Assembly (NCBI GenBank): GCA_030765685.1
Contig: JAVCCB010000008.1
Span: 1 to 45,767, forward strand
Direction of reading: 5' to 3'
DNA: 45,767 bases
Source of the DNA: Candidatus Tantalella remota
GTDB lineage: Bacteria; Omnitrophota; Gorgyraeia; Tantalellales; Tantalellaceae
Shown: piece by piece, positions 1 to 8,034 of the stretch
Position numbering within the stretch: the stretch's first letter is position 1
Layout of the letters: every line of letters starts with the position of its first letter
Program-made: the position numbers and the translations under genes
The notes under the pieces: generated by a model
Databases searched by the model: none
Seen by the model: the letters and a program-made list of their open reading frames with translations, nothing else
Told to the model about the DNA's origin: nothing

Positions 1-994
1 CATATCTTGAAAAACTTTTGACTACTTCATACAGTCCTTCCGGATATATTTCCCAGCCCATATCGGTAGTCTTGCCTGCTTCGGGATGGTGTTCGTAAGA
101 GCATACTTCTCCGAGGGGATGTTGTCTGAATGGTTTTTGGTAATGTATGAATTGGCGGAAATAATAGTTAAGGCCGATGAAGTCGATAGAGTTCTTGATG
201 GGAAGCTTTTCCGGCTTTACGCCGGGGATAAGGACGCGGCCTTTTATGGCGGACCGTATACTACTGTGGTTATGCATCCTACTGCGCAGATGTGTGGCTA
301 AGCGGTCAAGCGGAGATGAAGTGCAGGGATGAAATGCCGTTACTGCCTTAGATATGCCTATCTCAGGTTTTATTATTCGCGACGAGCCTTCAGCGGCCTC
401 ATTCATAAGCCTGTAGGCTTCGACATGCCCCTTGAGCATATTCTTTAATACCAGAAGAGCTTCATTGAAATTGTGCCTGCACGGAGGCCATTCTCCAAGG
501 AAATATCCCAGGAAAGCAAGGATGTGCGGCTCATTAAGTGCTATCCAGTACCGGACGTTATCGCCCAGTTCTTCTATGGCTTTTTCAGCGAAACGTGAAA
601 AGAGGTTCACGGACTCATCGATAGTCCATCCGCCTTTTCGTGACAGCCAGAGAGGGAGGGTGAAGTGATTCAGCGTGACGATAGGTTCTATGCCTAGCTT
701 CTTCAGTTCGGATATGACATTCCTGTAATGATCCCATTCCGCGTCATCCCAGACGCCTTCCTCTTTTTCAAGCCGGCTCCATTCAAGGCCGAAGCGATGC
801 GCGTTATGTCCGAGTTCCTTGGCGAGAGCAAGATCTTCGCGGAACCGGTTGTAGTGGTCGCAGGCTTTCCCGGAAGGTTCGGTATTACCAGCCCGTTCCC
901 ATTTCCACCAGTCGTTGTTAAAGTTGTCGCCTTCGACCTGATGTGAGGAGGTGGAAGCGCCCCATAAGAAATTTTTGGGAAATGAACCGTTCAT
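1..994 (-). CDS. Beta-glucosidase-type glycoside hydrolase, family GH1 (5' part only)
   Basis: The reverse strand is open from an ATG at 994-992 to the window edge, giving 331 codons of a GH1 enzyme that hydrolyses beta-linked glucosides or related sugars. Visible family features are the N-terminal FLWGASTSSHQVEG block (residues 9-22), which includes the sugar-binding Gln19, and the LNEP motif at 153-156, whose Glu155 is the usual acid/base. A later IGLNYY strand and a GWEIYPEGLY segment precede the cut. The nucleophile motif (ITENG type) would lie just outside the window. No signal peptide is seen, so a cytoplasmic location is likely. The start is the first ATG ahead of the conserved block; no strong ribosome-binding site is visible. 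The gene points away from everything else in the window. Substrate cannot be told from sequence. Plus-strand ORFs over this region are antisense shadows. Confidence 0.93.
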   Translation of the reverse strand, partial: MNGSFPKNFLWGASTSSHQVEGDNFNNDWWKWERAGNTEPSGKACDHYNRFREDLALAKELGHNAHRFGLEWSRLEKEEGVWDDAEWDHYRNVISELKKLGIEPIVTLNHFTLPLWLSRKGGWTIDESVNLFSRFAEKAIEELGDNVRYWIALNEPHILAFLGYFLGEWPPCRHNFNEALLVLKNMLKGHVEAYRLMNEAAEGSSRIIKPEIGISKAVTAFHPCTSSPLDRLATHLRSRMHNHSSIRSAIKGRVLIPGVKPEKLPIKNSIDFIGLNYYFRQFIHYQKPFRQHPLGEVCSYEHHPEAGKTTDMGWEIYPEGLYEVVKSFSRY

Positions 995-1033
995 GATAAT
1001 TAGTATACCTTTTATTGTTCCCTGTAGCAAGAA

Positions 1034-1069
1034 GGGGACAGGCCTAGGCATAAAATCAGGGACAGGTCC
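1034..1069. repeat. Two copies of a GGGACAGG motif
   Basis: GGGGACAGGCC (1034-1044) and AGGGACAGGTCC (1058-1069) are close repeats in the gap upstream of the GH1 gene. A related inverted sequence, TCTGTCCCTGATA, occurs at 29092-29104. Short GGGACAGG-containing repeats are common around REP-like elements in other genomes, but no transposase is visible here. Confidence 0.4.
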
Positions 1070-1119
1070 AGTATTAAAACGAGAAACGTCCCTACACTTC
1101 GTGAAAGATTAAAAATATG

Positions 1120-1148
1120 TTGACAAAACATCAAAAGAGAAATACAAT
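1120..1148 (+). promoter_or_regulatory. Sigma-70-type promoter for the propeller gene and its leader
   Basis: A perfect -35 TTGACA (1120-1125) is followed by a 17-base spacer and a -10 TACAAT (1143-1148). Transcription should begin near 1155, inside the first hairpin of the leader. The first 12 bases of this promoter (TTGACAAAACAT) recur in the fabG promoter at 3070. Confidence 0.75.
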
Positions 1149-1149
1149 A

Positions 1150-1290
1150 AAAGGCGGGTGAGGGTAGGGGATGTTCACCCGCCTTTGTCACGCGAAAGAT
1201 CCAGTTTGGACCCGCGTTTCATTGACAAGTACTATTTTATCAGATGACAGGTATAAGTCAAGGAGTAAGTATTGTCGCGGGAGACACCCG
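1150..1290 (+). promoter_or_regulatory. Structured 5' leader with three hairpins, possible cis-regulatory RNA
   Basis: Between the promoter and the start codon at 1337 lie about 180 untranslated bases with clear pairing. Hairpin 1 pairs 1150-1161 with 1175-1186 (12 perfect pairs, 13-base loop). Hairpin 2 is nested: TTGTC 1185-1189 with GACAA 1224-1228, then ACGCG 1190-1194 with CGCGT 1213-1217, then TCCA 1200-1203 with TGGA 1207-1210. Hairpin 3 pairs CGGG 1278-1281 with CCCG 1287-1290. Hairpin 1 would sit at the very 5' end of the transcript. I do not recognise a known riboswitch class. Read on the minus strand, hairpin 1 is followed by a T-rich tract and could act as a terminator in that direction. 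Confidence 0.5.
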
Positions 1291-1336
1291 ATTTTAAGGG
1301 GTTATAGGGGCATTAAAGAATACAGGGAGGGGTAAA

Positions 1337-2890
1337 ATGAGAGGGAAAAAGACTCAATTTATATGGATAGTTTTAGTATCGCTGTTTATTGTGGACGGGG
1401 CCTTTGCCGCGGAGGGAAAATGGGAAAACATCTCGGACGGGACAACGGGAAAAATACTTTCGATCGAGAGCTCTGTTGGGGAAGATGTTGTTTATGTAGG
1501 TGCTCAATACGGGTTGTTCAAGGTTGCCTCAGGTGTGATGGAAAAGGTGCGTTCGGATGAAGAACTTTGGGATGTTAAGCGGATAGCTTTGTCCGGGGGT
1601 AACATTTTTATTGCAGGTTCAGGGGGAGTCTATTTGAAGAAAGGTGAATCACTCTGGAAGCGTTTGCAGGGGAGAAAAAATATTGATGGCGTGGTTGTCT
1701 CTGAGGGGATGGACGAGGATGCGCTACTGGCATGGTCGGGCAAAGAACTTTTCAAAGTAAAAGGAAATAGCTGGCAAAGGATAGGGTTGGACCTGGAGTG
1801 GGATGATATAGTCGACGTGGTATGTCCGGGAAGTGTTATTTTTGTCGGTGCCGGAGGTAGTGTGTACATGTCTAAGGACGCGGGGGAGAGTTGGATCAAG
1901 ATCCAGCTTGTTGCAAAACACATAAATGGGGAGATCCCTGATATGATCCCGGAGGGTGAGGAGATTACGGCGCGGTTTCCTGCCGTGCGTGATATGAGCC
2001 TTTCTGGCGTGGGGTCAGTCGTGGTGGCGACAGGGCGGGGAGTGTTTGTCATCGGCGCTGAAGGGCAGGTGCTCGCGCGGTTCGTAACTGTGGGGCTTCC
2101 AGCGGGCAATGTGAGAAAGGTGGAGTGCTTGAACGACGATCTTTTTGTCGCGACAGACAGTAGGGTTTTTGTTTACGACGAGCAGAGAGAGACCTGGAAA
2201 ACTGTTTTTGAAAGATCTTTTTCAGAACCGATAAGTTGTTTGAAGTGGCAGGGGGGCTTTTCTGGGCAAGGGCAGCTTTGGGTCGCCGGTGGAAAATATT
2301 TGTACAGAAAAAAGATAACCACGGAGAAAGTGGAAAAATTCTTTGGAGAGAAACGGTTAGTGGTAGACGTGCCTCACGTACCGCTTTCGGAAGTACACAA
2401 GATGGCCATAGAATACGCGGAGGTTAGTCCCGAAAAAATAAAAAAATGGCGGCAGGGTGCCAGGTGGAAGGCGATTTTCCCAAAACTGTCAGTAGGTTTT
2501 TCACAGTCGTGTGATGATAATATTGAACTCTATAAAAGTTCGACCAAGTATTACGTGGCTTCCGGCCCCAGGGAGAGGGGAGAGGATTGGGATATAGATC
2601 TCAGTTGGGACTTGTCGGATCTTATCTGGAACGAGTCCCAAACGTCCATTGACGTCAGGAGCAAGTTGATGGTCCAGCTCCGTGATCAAATACTTGAGGA
2701 AGTGACGCGTTTATATTTTGAGAGAAAGCGGCTGGTTCTGGAGGTTGAAAAGGGTGCTGCTCCGGAAAAATTGTTGCGGATCGAGGAACTCACCGGATAT
2801 ATCGACGCGTTGACGGGCGGGGGATTTTCGCACGCTCTAGAGGGGGAAGGCTATAGCTTCCAGGAACTGTCCTATGAGCAAAGAGTTTAA
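1337..2890 (+). CDS. Secreted beta-propeller-like protein with conserved C-terminal domain
   Basis: This 517-residue protein starts with a signal peptide (basic RGKK, hydrophobic core about 8-22, cleavage after AFA at 24), so it is exported. Residues 30-325 consist of repeated short beta segments of the kind seen in WD/BNR propellers. One copy reads as a clear BNR box (SKDAGESW, 179-186), and others follow the pattern of a GGVY or RGVF strand after a glycine turn. Residues about 350-517 form a different unit: a helix ending in KKWRQGARWKAIFPKLSVGFS, then an acidic WDIDLSWDLSDLIW stretch and a long charged helix (436-470). I recognise this last part only as a conserved block of uncharacterised envelope proteins in uncultured phyla. 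The ATG follows a strong GGGAGGGG site. No catalytic residues are evident. A role in envelope recognition or scaffolding is inference. Confidence 0.85.
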   Translation: MRGKKTQFIWIVLVSLFIVDGAFAAEGKWENISDGTTGKILSIESSVGEDVVYVGAQYGLFKVASGVMEKVRSDEELWDVKRIALSGGNIFIAGSGGVYLKKGESLWKRLQGRKNIDGVVVSEGMDEDALLAWSGKELFKVKGNSWQRIGLDLEWDDIVDVVCPGSVIFVGAGGSVYMSKDAGESWIKIQLVAKHINGEIPDMIPEGEEITARFPAVRDMSLSGVGSVVVATGRGVFVIGAEGQVLARFVTVGLPAGNVRKVECLNDDLFVATDSRVFVYDEQRETWKTVFERSFSEPISCLKWQGGFSGQGQLWVAGGKYLYRKKITTEKVEKFFGEKRLVVDVPHVPLSEVHKMAIEYAEVSPEKIKKWRQGARWKAIFPKLSVGFSQSCDDNIELYKSSTKYYVASGPRERGEDWDIDLSWDLSDLIWNESQTSIDVRSKLMVQLRDQILEEVTRLYFERKRLVLEVEKGAAPEKLLRIEELTGYIDALTGGGFSHALEGEGYSFQELSYEQRV

Positions 2891-2957
2891 TAAGCGGGCA
2901 GGTTTGAGGTATAAAATCCCCCTGGTAGCCCGGGATAGTGGCAGGTGCGGTTTAAGG

Positions 2958-2985
2958 AGCTCGGTCTATACGGATCGGGCTTTTT
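2958..2985 (+). terminator. Rho-independent terminator after the propeller gene
   Basis: AGCTCG (2958-2963) pairs with CGGGCT (2976-2981), with one G-U pair, and is followed by a run of five T (2981-2985). It ends the single-gene unit starting at 1120. Confidence 0.65.
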
Positions 2986-3069
2986 AATATTATATCTATA
3001 CGTCTTTGTATGATATCCCTCTCAAAACGAGTCTGCCGGTAGCATAAACCTCTTTCCGCCGGAAATTTC

Positions 3070-3097
3070 TTGACAAAACATATATTACTGTTAGAAT
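3070..3097 (+). promoter_or_regulatory. Promoter of fabG
   Basis: -35 TTGACA (3070-3075), 16-base spacer, -10 TAGAAT (3092-3097), 26 bases ahead of the fabG start, with a GGAGGGG ribosome-binding site in between. Confidence 0.7.
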
Positions 3098-3123
3098 TAC
3101 TCAAATAAATAACGGAGGGGTAA

Positions 3124-3867
3124 ATGAAACTGGAAAACAAGGTATCGATCGTCACCGGAGCAGCTCGGGGAATAGGTAAAGACATAGCTTCTCTCTTTGC
3201 CGAAGAGGGGGCGGACCTCGCCATATGCGACGTTAATGAGGAAGCCCTGTCGGAAATGAAAGCCGAGATAGAGAAGAATACCGGCCGCAAGGTCTTTGTA
3301 CAGAAAGTCGACGTCACATCATCCGAAGATGTGGAGGATTTCGTTAAGAAAACCCTTGACAATTTCGGCAGTTTGGATATACTTGTCAACAATGCTGGCA
3401 TCACCAGAGATAATCTTGTCATGAGGATGTCCGAGCAGGAGTGGGATGCCGTACTTGATGTTAACCTTAAAGGGGCATTCAACTGTATAAAGGCGGTCAC
3501 CCGTCCGATGATGAAAAAAAGAAGCGGCAAGATAGTGAACATGGCTTCTATTGTAGGTGTGATGGGTAACGCGGGTCAGGCCAACTATTCTGCCTCGAAA
3601 GGCGGGCTGATAGCCCTGACCAAGACCATAGCTAAGGAGCTGGGGTCACGAAACATCAACGTGAACGCGATAGCTCCGGGTTTTATCCAGACGGATATGA
3701 CCGATAAGCTCTCTGAAGAGGCAAAGGATAAGCTGCTGGCATTTATACCGCTGGCGCGCATGGGCAGCACCAGGGATGTGGCCAGTCTGGCACTTTTTCT
3801 GGCAAGCGATGCGGCTTCATATATCACGGGTCAGGTCGTCAAGGTCGACGGCGGCATGGTCATGTAA
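3124..3867 (+). CDS. fabG: 3-oxoacyl-[acyl-carrier-protein] reductase
   Basis: FabG reduces 3-oxoacyl-ACP to 3-hydroxyacyl-ACP with NADPH in cytoplasmic type II fatty-acid synthesis. The 247-residue length is typical. As a classical short-chain dehydrogenase it shows TGAARGIG (11-18) for cofactor binding, NNAG at 89-92, and the catalytic tetrad Asn114, Ser142, Tyr155 and Lys159 (YSASK). The C-terminal GQVVKVDGGMVM is the usual FabG tail. It is followed by acpP and fabF, which supports the ACP-linked role over other SDR reductases. The start has a GGAGGGG site six bases upstream. A 221-base gap with repeats separates it from acpP, so these may be separate transcripts. Confidence 0.96.
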   Translation: MKLENKVSIVTGAARGIGKDIASLFAEEGADLAICDVNEEALSEMKAEIEKNTGRKVFVQKVDVTSSEDVEDFVKKTLDNFGSLDILVNNAGITRDNLVMRMSEQEWDAVLDVNLKGAFNCIKAVTRPMMKKRSGKIVNMASIVGVMGNAGQANYSASKGGLIALTKTIAKELGSRNINVNAIAPGFIQTDMTDKLSEEAKDKLLAFIPLARMGSTRDVASLALFLASDAASYITGQVVKVDGGMVM

Positions 3868-3868
3868 A

Positions 3869-3998
3869 TGCGGATTTATCCCGAGCGAGGCGTAAACCGA
3901 CCAAGGGATCTCAGAAACAAGAGATTGCTTCGTCGCCCGTAAAGGGCTCCTCGCAATGACGCTAAGGGGAGCGAAGCGACATAAGTTGTGAAGACGAA
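3869..3998. repeat. Dispersed modular short-hairpin repeat, copy 1
   Basis: The fabG-acpP gap contains a mosaic of short modules (AGGGATCTCAGAAACAAGAG, then GTCGCCCGTAAAGGGCTCCT and CGCAATGACGCTAAG). These recur nearly identically at 6960-7045. The ending GACATAAGTTGTGAAGACGAATTTA resembles the module at 6911-6933. No protein is encoded. Confidence 0.75.
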
Positions 3999-4001
3999 TT
4001 T

Positions 4002-4029
4002 ACCCCGCTCTTTTGTAAAAAGAGCGGGG
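4002..4029. terminator. Strong inverted repeat ahead of acpP, possible terminator
   Basis: ACCCCGCTCTTTT (4002-4014) is exactly complementary to AAAAGAGCGGGGT (4017-4029). The T-rich top of the arm could act on either strand, but no T tract follows the stem. It may end fabG transcription or insulate acpP. Confidence 0.45.
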
Positions 4030-4088
4030 TCTAGAAAGAAGAACGAATAGTCAATGGTTGTTTAGTGAACCAGAAATAAGGAGGAAAC

Positions 4089-4328
4089 ATGTCAGAGGTA
4101 GCTGAAAAGGTAAAATCAATCGTAGCCGAACAGCTTGGTGTGAAGATCGAAGAGGTCAAAGAGGACGCTAAGTTCATCGATGATCTGGGTGCCGACTCAC
4201 TGGATACAGTAGAACTGGTTATGGCTCTCGAGGAGGAATTTGGGGCAGAGATACCGGACGAGGACGCCGAGAAGCTGACCACTGTTGGTGAAGCTATCAA
4301 GTACATAGACGAAAAAGCAACAGCGTAA
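4089..4328 (+). CDS. acpP: Acyl carrier protein
   Basis: This small acidic protein of 79 residues carries growing acyl chains on a phosphopantetheine arm. The attachment site is Ser37 in the [15 protein letters not shown] motif. The sequence is collinear with standard ACPs from helix I ([11 protein letters not shown]) to the last helix ([11 protein letters not shown]). A canonical AAGGAGG site lies seven bases ahead of the ATG. The gene stands between fabG and fabF, 27 bases from the latter, so acpP and fabF are probably co-transcribed. Confidence 0.97.
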   Translation: MSEVAEKVKSIVAEQLGVKIEEVKEDAKFIDDLGADSLDTVELVMALEEEFGAEIPDEDAEKLTTVGEAIKYIDEKATA

Positions 4329-4355
4329 CATCCAACAAAAAAGATCCGATCGAAT

Positions 4356-5621
4356 ATGACTAATAGAAGAGTAGTCCTTACGGGAGTAGGCGTTGTCTCT
4401 CCCGTAGGGAACAATGCTAACGATTTTTGGGATTCCGTCATAAACGGTAAGACGGGCGTGGCTCGCCTTACCGCCTTTGACCCGACTTATTTCTATTCCC
4501 AGATATCCGCCGAAGTCAAAGATTTCGACGCCACGCAGTATATGACCGCTAAGCAGGCGAGACGTCTTGACAAGTTCGTCAAGTTCGCTATCGCCGCCGC
4601 GAAGATGGCCATTGAAGACAGCGGTATGGACCAGGAGAAAGTAACCAAAGAGAGAGCCGGTGTCTATATAGGGTCAGGTATCGGCGGTCTGCATACCGTC
4701 GAGGTCGAGCATGAAAAATATCTGGCGACTAAAGCGGTGGACGAAGCAAAAGCGGCTTCTAAAATATCTCCTTTTCTCATTCCGATGCTGATCGTCAACA
4801 TGGCGTCAGGGCTGGTGTCGATAGAACTGGGGTTTAAAGGCCCTAATTCCGCCGCTGTTACAGCCTGTGCCACGGCGAGCCATTCTATAGGAGACGCGTT
4901 TAAGATCATACAAAGGAACGAAGCCGACGTAATGGTAGGCGGCGGATCAGAGGCTGCGATAACAAAGATGGGTTTTGGCGGGTTCTGTGCCTTGAAAGCG
5001 CTTTCCACGAGAAATGATGATCCGCTTCACGCGTCGCGTCCCTTTGACAGGGAAAGAGACGGGTTTGTTATGGGAGAAGGTTCCGCTGTCGTTGTGCTGG
5101 AAGAGCTTGAGCATGCCAAAAAGCGCGGCGCGAAGATATATTGCGAGATGGCCGGCTATGGAATGAGCGGCGACGCGTATCACATGACGGCTCCCGATCC
5201 TTCCGGGGGCGGAGCTGTACGGTGCATGCGGGCCTCTCTTGATGACGCGAAACTGAACATTGACGACGTTGACTACATAAACGCGCACGGTACGTCCACT
5301 CCTCTGAACGATAAGACGGAGACGGGAGCGATAAAGACGGTATTCGGTGACAGGGCATACAAAATACCTGTAAGTTCTACGAAGGGCGTTACCGGACATC
5401 TTCTGGGTGCGACCGGGGCTGCGGAACTTATAGCCTGCGCGAAGGCGATAGAAAATGATGTTATACCGCCTACAATAAATTACGAGTACCCCGATCCCGA
5501 GTGTGACCTGGATTACGTTCCCAATGTAGCCAGGGAAGCGAAAGTAGATGTCGCGATAAGCAACTCTCTGGGTTTTGGCGGTCACAACGTTACTCTTGTG
5601 GTAAAAAGGTTTGAGGGATGA
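4356..5621 (+). CDS. fabF: 3-oxoacyl-[acyl-carrier-protein] synthase II
   Basis: This condensing enzyme extends acyl-ACP with malonyl-ACP. It is 421 residues, slightly longer than the usual 410-415. The Cys-His-His triad is intact: Cys171 in VTACATASHSIGD, His311 in NAHGTSTPLND and His348 in KGVTGHLLGATGA. The C-terminal NSLGFGGHN glycine loop is also present. It follows acpP closely and is followed by a strong terminator at 5624, so fabF closes the fatty-acid unit. The start ATG at 4356 gives the standard MTNRRVVLTGVG opening, although the ribosome-binding site is weak. Confidence 0.97.
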   Translation: MTNRRVVLTGVGVVSPVGNNANDFWDSVINGKTGVARLTAFDPTYFYSQISAEVKDFDATQYMTAKQARRLDKFVKFAIAAAKMAIEDSGMDQEKVTKERAGVYIGSGIGGLHTVEVEHEKYLATKAVDEAKAASKISPFLIPMLIVNMASGLVSIELGFKGPNSAAVTACATASHSIGDAFKIIQRNEADVMVGGGSEAAITKMGFGGFCALKALSTRNDDPLHASRPFDRERDGFVMGEGSAVVVLEELEHAKKRGAKIYCEMAGYGMSGDAYHMTAPDPSGGGAVRCMRASLDDAKLNIDDVDYINAHGTSTPLNDKTETGAIKTVFGDRAYKIPVSSTKGVTGHLLGATGAAELIACAKAIENDVIPPTINYEYPDPECDLDYVPNVAREAKVDVAISNSLGFGGHNVTLVVKRFEG

Positions 5622-5623
5622 TG

Positions 5624-5690
5624 AAGGTCCGGCGTGAACATTCAGCGTAGATATTTTTCAGCTGAACGACTGCCGGCCTTTTTATTTTTA
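5624..5690 (+). terminator. Terminator after fabF
   Basis: AAGGTCCGGC (5624-5633) pairs with GCCGGCCTTT (5672-5681), with one mismatch. An inner stem pairs TTCAGC (5641-5646) with GCTGAA (5661-5666). A T-rich run (5679-5689) follows. Confidence 0.8.
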
Positions 5691-5723
5691 TCGACTTAAA
5701 AAAGAAAACCAAGGAGACCTGAT

Positions 5724-6881
5724 ATGGATTACCTTTTGACCGAAGAACAGCAGATGGTCAAGGAACTCTGCCGCCAGATAGCTGTAGAAAAGATAAAGCC
5801 CGTCGCGGCCGAATATGACGAGAACGAGGAATTCCCGTGGGATATAGTAAAGGTGCTTGCCGAATCTGATGTTTTCGGCGTGTATATCCCGGAAGAATAC
5901 GGAGGAATGGGCGGCGGCATTATGGAGATGGCAATAGCTACCGAACAGCTTTCATGGGGTTGCGGCGGCATAGCGCTCGCTTTCGCTGCTACAGGTCTTG
6001 GCACATATCCGATACTCCTTTACGCGAACGACGAGCAGAAAGCTAGATACCTGCCGGATATAGCGGCCGGTAAAAAGCTCGCCGCGTTCTGTATAACCGA
6101 AGCGGAAGCCGGTTCGGACGCGGGAGGCATAAAAACGACGGCAAAAAAAGACGGCGACAATTATATACTCAACGGCACAAAACAGTGGATAACCAACGGG
6201 GGAGAGGCTGAGGTTTACACGGTTATCGCTATGACGGATAAAACTAAGGGGCCGCGCGGCGCGAGCGCTTTTATAGTGGATAAGGATATCCCCGGCGTAA
6301 GTTTCGGTAAAAAAGAGAACAAGCTTGGCATTAGAGGTTCTACCACCAGAGAAGTCATTTTCACGGATGTAAAAGTTCCCAAGGAAAACCTTCTGGGTAA
6401 AGAAGGCCTGGGGTTCATCATTGCGATGAAGACTTTTGACCACTCAAGACCCGGTGTGGCCGCCCAGGCGGTAGGTATAGCGCAGAGAGCGGTCGATGAG
6501 GCCGTGCGTTATTCTCATGAGAGAAAACAATTCGGCAGTTTTATTTCCTCTTTTCAGGGAATACAGTGGATGCTGGCTGACATGGCGACACAGGTAGAGG
6601 CCTCAAGGGCGATGATCTATTCCGCTGCGAGAATGGTAGATGCCGGTGTGAAGAAGAATGTGGCCAAGGTGTCAGCTATGTGTAAGATGTTCGCGTCCGA
6701 TACCGCGATGAAAGTCACCACCGACGCCGTGCAGATATTCGGCGGTTATGGTTACATGAAAGAGTATCCTGCGGAGAAGCTTATGAGGGATGCCAAGATA
6801 ACACAGATATATGAAGGTACTAACCAGATACAGAGAGGCGTTATCGCGTCAGCGCTTATTAAAGAAGGGCTCGCTAAATAA
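5724..6881 (+). CDS. Acyl-CoA dehydrogenase (short-chain / butyryl-CoA type)
   Basis: This FAD enzyme interconverts acyl-CoA and 2-enoyl-CoA and passes electrons to an electron-transfer flavoprotein. The 385-residue length and all blocks match the short-chain family: CITEAEAGSDAGG (FAD/substrate loop), KQWITNG, LGIRGSTTRE, and the C-terminal QIYEGTNQIQRG whose Glu364 is the expected catalytic base. The etfB and etfA genes follow after a repeat-filled gap and form the natural redox partners. Whether it works as a dehydrogenase or as an enoyl-CoA reductase in a bifurcating complex cannot be read from this gene alone. The ATG at 5724 follows an AAGGAGA site. Confidence 0.93.
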   Translation: MDYLLTEEQQMVKELCRQIAVEKIKPVAAEYDENEEFPWDIVKVLAESDVFGVYIPEEYGGMGGGIMEMAIATEQLSWGCGGIALAFAATGLGTYPILLYANDEQKARYLPDIAAGKKLAAFCITEAEAGSDAGGIKTTAKKDGDNYILNGTKQWITNGGEAEVYTVIAMTDKTKGPRGASAFIVDKDIPGVSFGKKENKLGIRGSTTREVIFTDVKVPKENLLGKEGLGFIIAMKTFDHSRPGVAAQAVGIAQRAVDEAVRYSHERKQFGSFISSFQGIQWMLADMATQVEASRAMIYSAARMVDAGVKKNVAKVSAMCKMFASDTAMKVTTDAVQIFGGYGYMKEYPAEKLMRDAKITQIYEGTNQIQRGVIASALIKEGLAK

Positions 6882-6885
6882 ATGA

Positions 6886-7230
6886 GACTGTAGCTTATGG
6901 AACGAAGTGAACATAAGTTACAAAGTCGAATTTATCTCGAGCGTAAGCGAGAGATCTCAGAAGGCCGAGCGAAGCGAGGGATCTCAGAAACAAGAGGTTG
7001 CTCCGTCGCCCGTAAAGGGCTCCTCGCAATGACGCTAAGAGGAGCGAATCGAGGGATCTCAGAAGAGAAGCAAGTCCTGAGTTCAACTGTTATCCTGAGC
7101 GACCCCCGCGCTTTGCTGCACAAAGCAGCAGCGGGGGGAGTCGAAGGATCTAAAAAAAGATTTCTCGAATCACTTCCGCCTTCGCTAAAGCTATGGCGGA
7201 CATAGTCGTTCGCTCGAAATGACAAGGCAA
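6886..7230. repeat. Dispersed modular short-hairpin repeat, copy 2 (fills the 356-base gap before etfB)
   Basis: The gap between the dehydrogenase and etfB is a chain of small hairpin modules. CTTATG (6894-6899) pairs with CATAAG (6912-6917). A CTCGAGCGTAAGCGAG module follows at 6937-6952. The module shared with 3890-3970 lies at 6960-7045. A nested hairpin pairs CCCCCGC (7103-7109) with GCGGGGG (7131-7137) around GCTTTG (7110-7115) and CAAAGC (7121-7126). A CCGCC/GGCGG pair lies around 7179-7200. The first modules recur inverted at 45660-45725. A 102-codon ORF here is made of repeat and is not a gene. Confidence 0.8.
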
Positions 7231-7237
7231 GAATAAT

Positions 7238-8026
7238 ATGAAAATATTAGTGCTCATAAAACAAGTCCCGGATACTACGGATGTAAAGATAGATCCGGAA
7301 ACAAATACGCTGATACGCGAGGGCGTCGAATCAGTAATTAATCCGTTTGACATGTACGCCATCGAAGAGGCTCTGCGCGTCAAGGACAGGCTTGAAGGTG
7401 CTGAAGTAGTCGCGATAAGTATGGGCCCACCGCAGGCCACTGAAGCTCTTAAAAAAGCCATTTCAATGGGTTGCGACAGTGCGGTGCTTCTCTCGGACAG
7501 GAAGTTCGCGGGTAGCGATACATGGGCGACTAGCTACACTTTAGCGCAGGCGGTAAGGAAAGTAGGCGATTTTAAACTGATATTCTGCGGCAAGCAGGCT
7601 TCCGACGGTGATACCGCGCAGGTAGGGCCGGGAGTATCGATGCACCTGGACGTACCGCAGGTCACATACGTGAAGAAGATAGAAAAAATAGACGCGGATA
7701 ATGCTACCGTTGAGCGGATGACGGAAGAGGGGTACGACATCGTAGAGACCCCGCTGCCGGCCGTTTTTACGGTGGTGAAAGAGATAAACGAACCGAGGCT
7801 GCCTTCGCTTAAGGGAAAGATGAGATCCAAAAAAGCGGAGATCCCGGTGTGGACAGCGGAAGATCTGGGTTGTGACGATGATAAAATAGGTTTGGATGGT
7901 TCCCCGACGAGGGTTGTTAAAATATTCACTCCGGCGCCGAGAGAAGGCGGCAGGATACTTGAGGGCGAACCGGAAAATAAAGCAAAAGAGCTCACAGAGC
8001 TTTTGAAAGACGCAATTATAGGATAA
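7238..8026 (+). CDS. etfB: Electron transfer flavoprotein, beta subunit
   Basis: EtfB forms a heterodimer with EtfA and helps bind nucleotide and flavin cofactors. At 262 residues it has the usual length. It shows the opening MKILVLIKQVPDT, the GPPQATEALKKAISMGCD segment followed by DRKFAGSDTWATS, and ASDGDTAQVGP. The GPPQA and DTWATS signatures are, to my knowledge, those of the NADH-binding, electron-bifurcating Etf group rather than of the simple mitochondrial type; that is inference. etfA follows after eight bases, so the two are co-transcribed. The start is fixed by the conserved N-terminus. The upstream sequence is repeat, and no clear promoter was found. Confidence 0.95.
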   Translation: MKILVLIKQVPDTTDVKIDPETNTLIREGVESVINPFDMYAIEEALRVKDRLEGAEVVAISMGPPQATEALKKAISMGCDSAVLLSDRKFAGSDTWATSYTLAQAVRKVGDFKLIFCGKQASDGDTAQVGPGVSMHLDVPQVTYVKKIEKIDADNATVERMTEEGYDIVETPLPAVFTVVKEINEPRLPSLKGKMRSKKAEIPVWTAEDLGCDDDKIGLDGSPTRVVKIFTPAPREGGRILEGEPENKAKELTELLKDAIIG

Positions 8027-8034
8027 GAGGAAGA

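Noticed and set aside
86..946. Three short plus-strand ORFs near the left edge
   Set aside because: They are antisense to a continuous, clearly homologous GH1 reading frame on the minus strand.
1150..1228. Cyclic di-GMP riboswitch, suggested by the GTCACGCGAAAG segment and a GGDEF gene in the window
   Set aside because: Only a few bases resemble the GEMM consensus, and the expected second stem and tetraloop receptor are not present.
6897..7205. Plus-strand ORF of 102 codons beginning MERSEHKL
   Set aside because: It lies entirely in the short-hairpin repeat, and the same peptide start arises from the inverted copy at 45722. It has no family and no ribosome-binding site.
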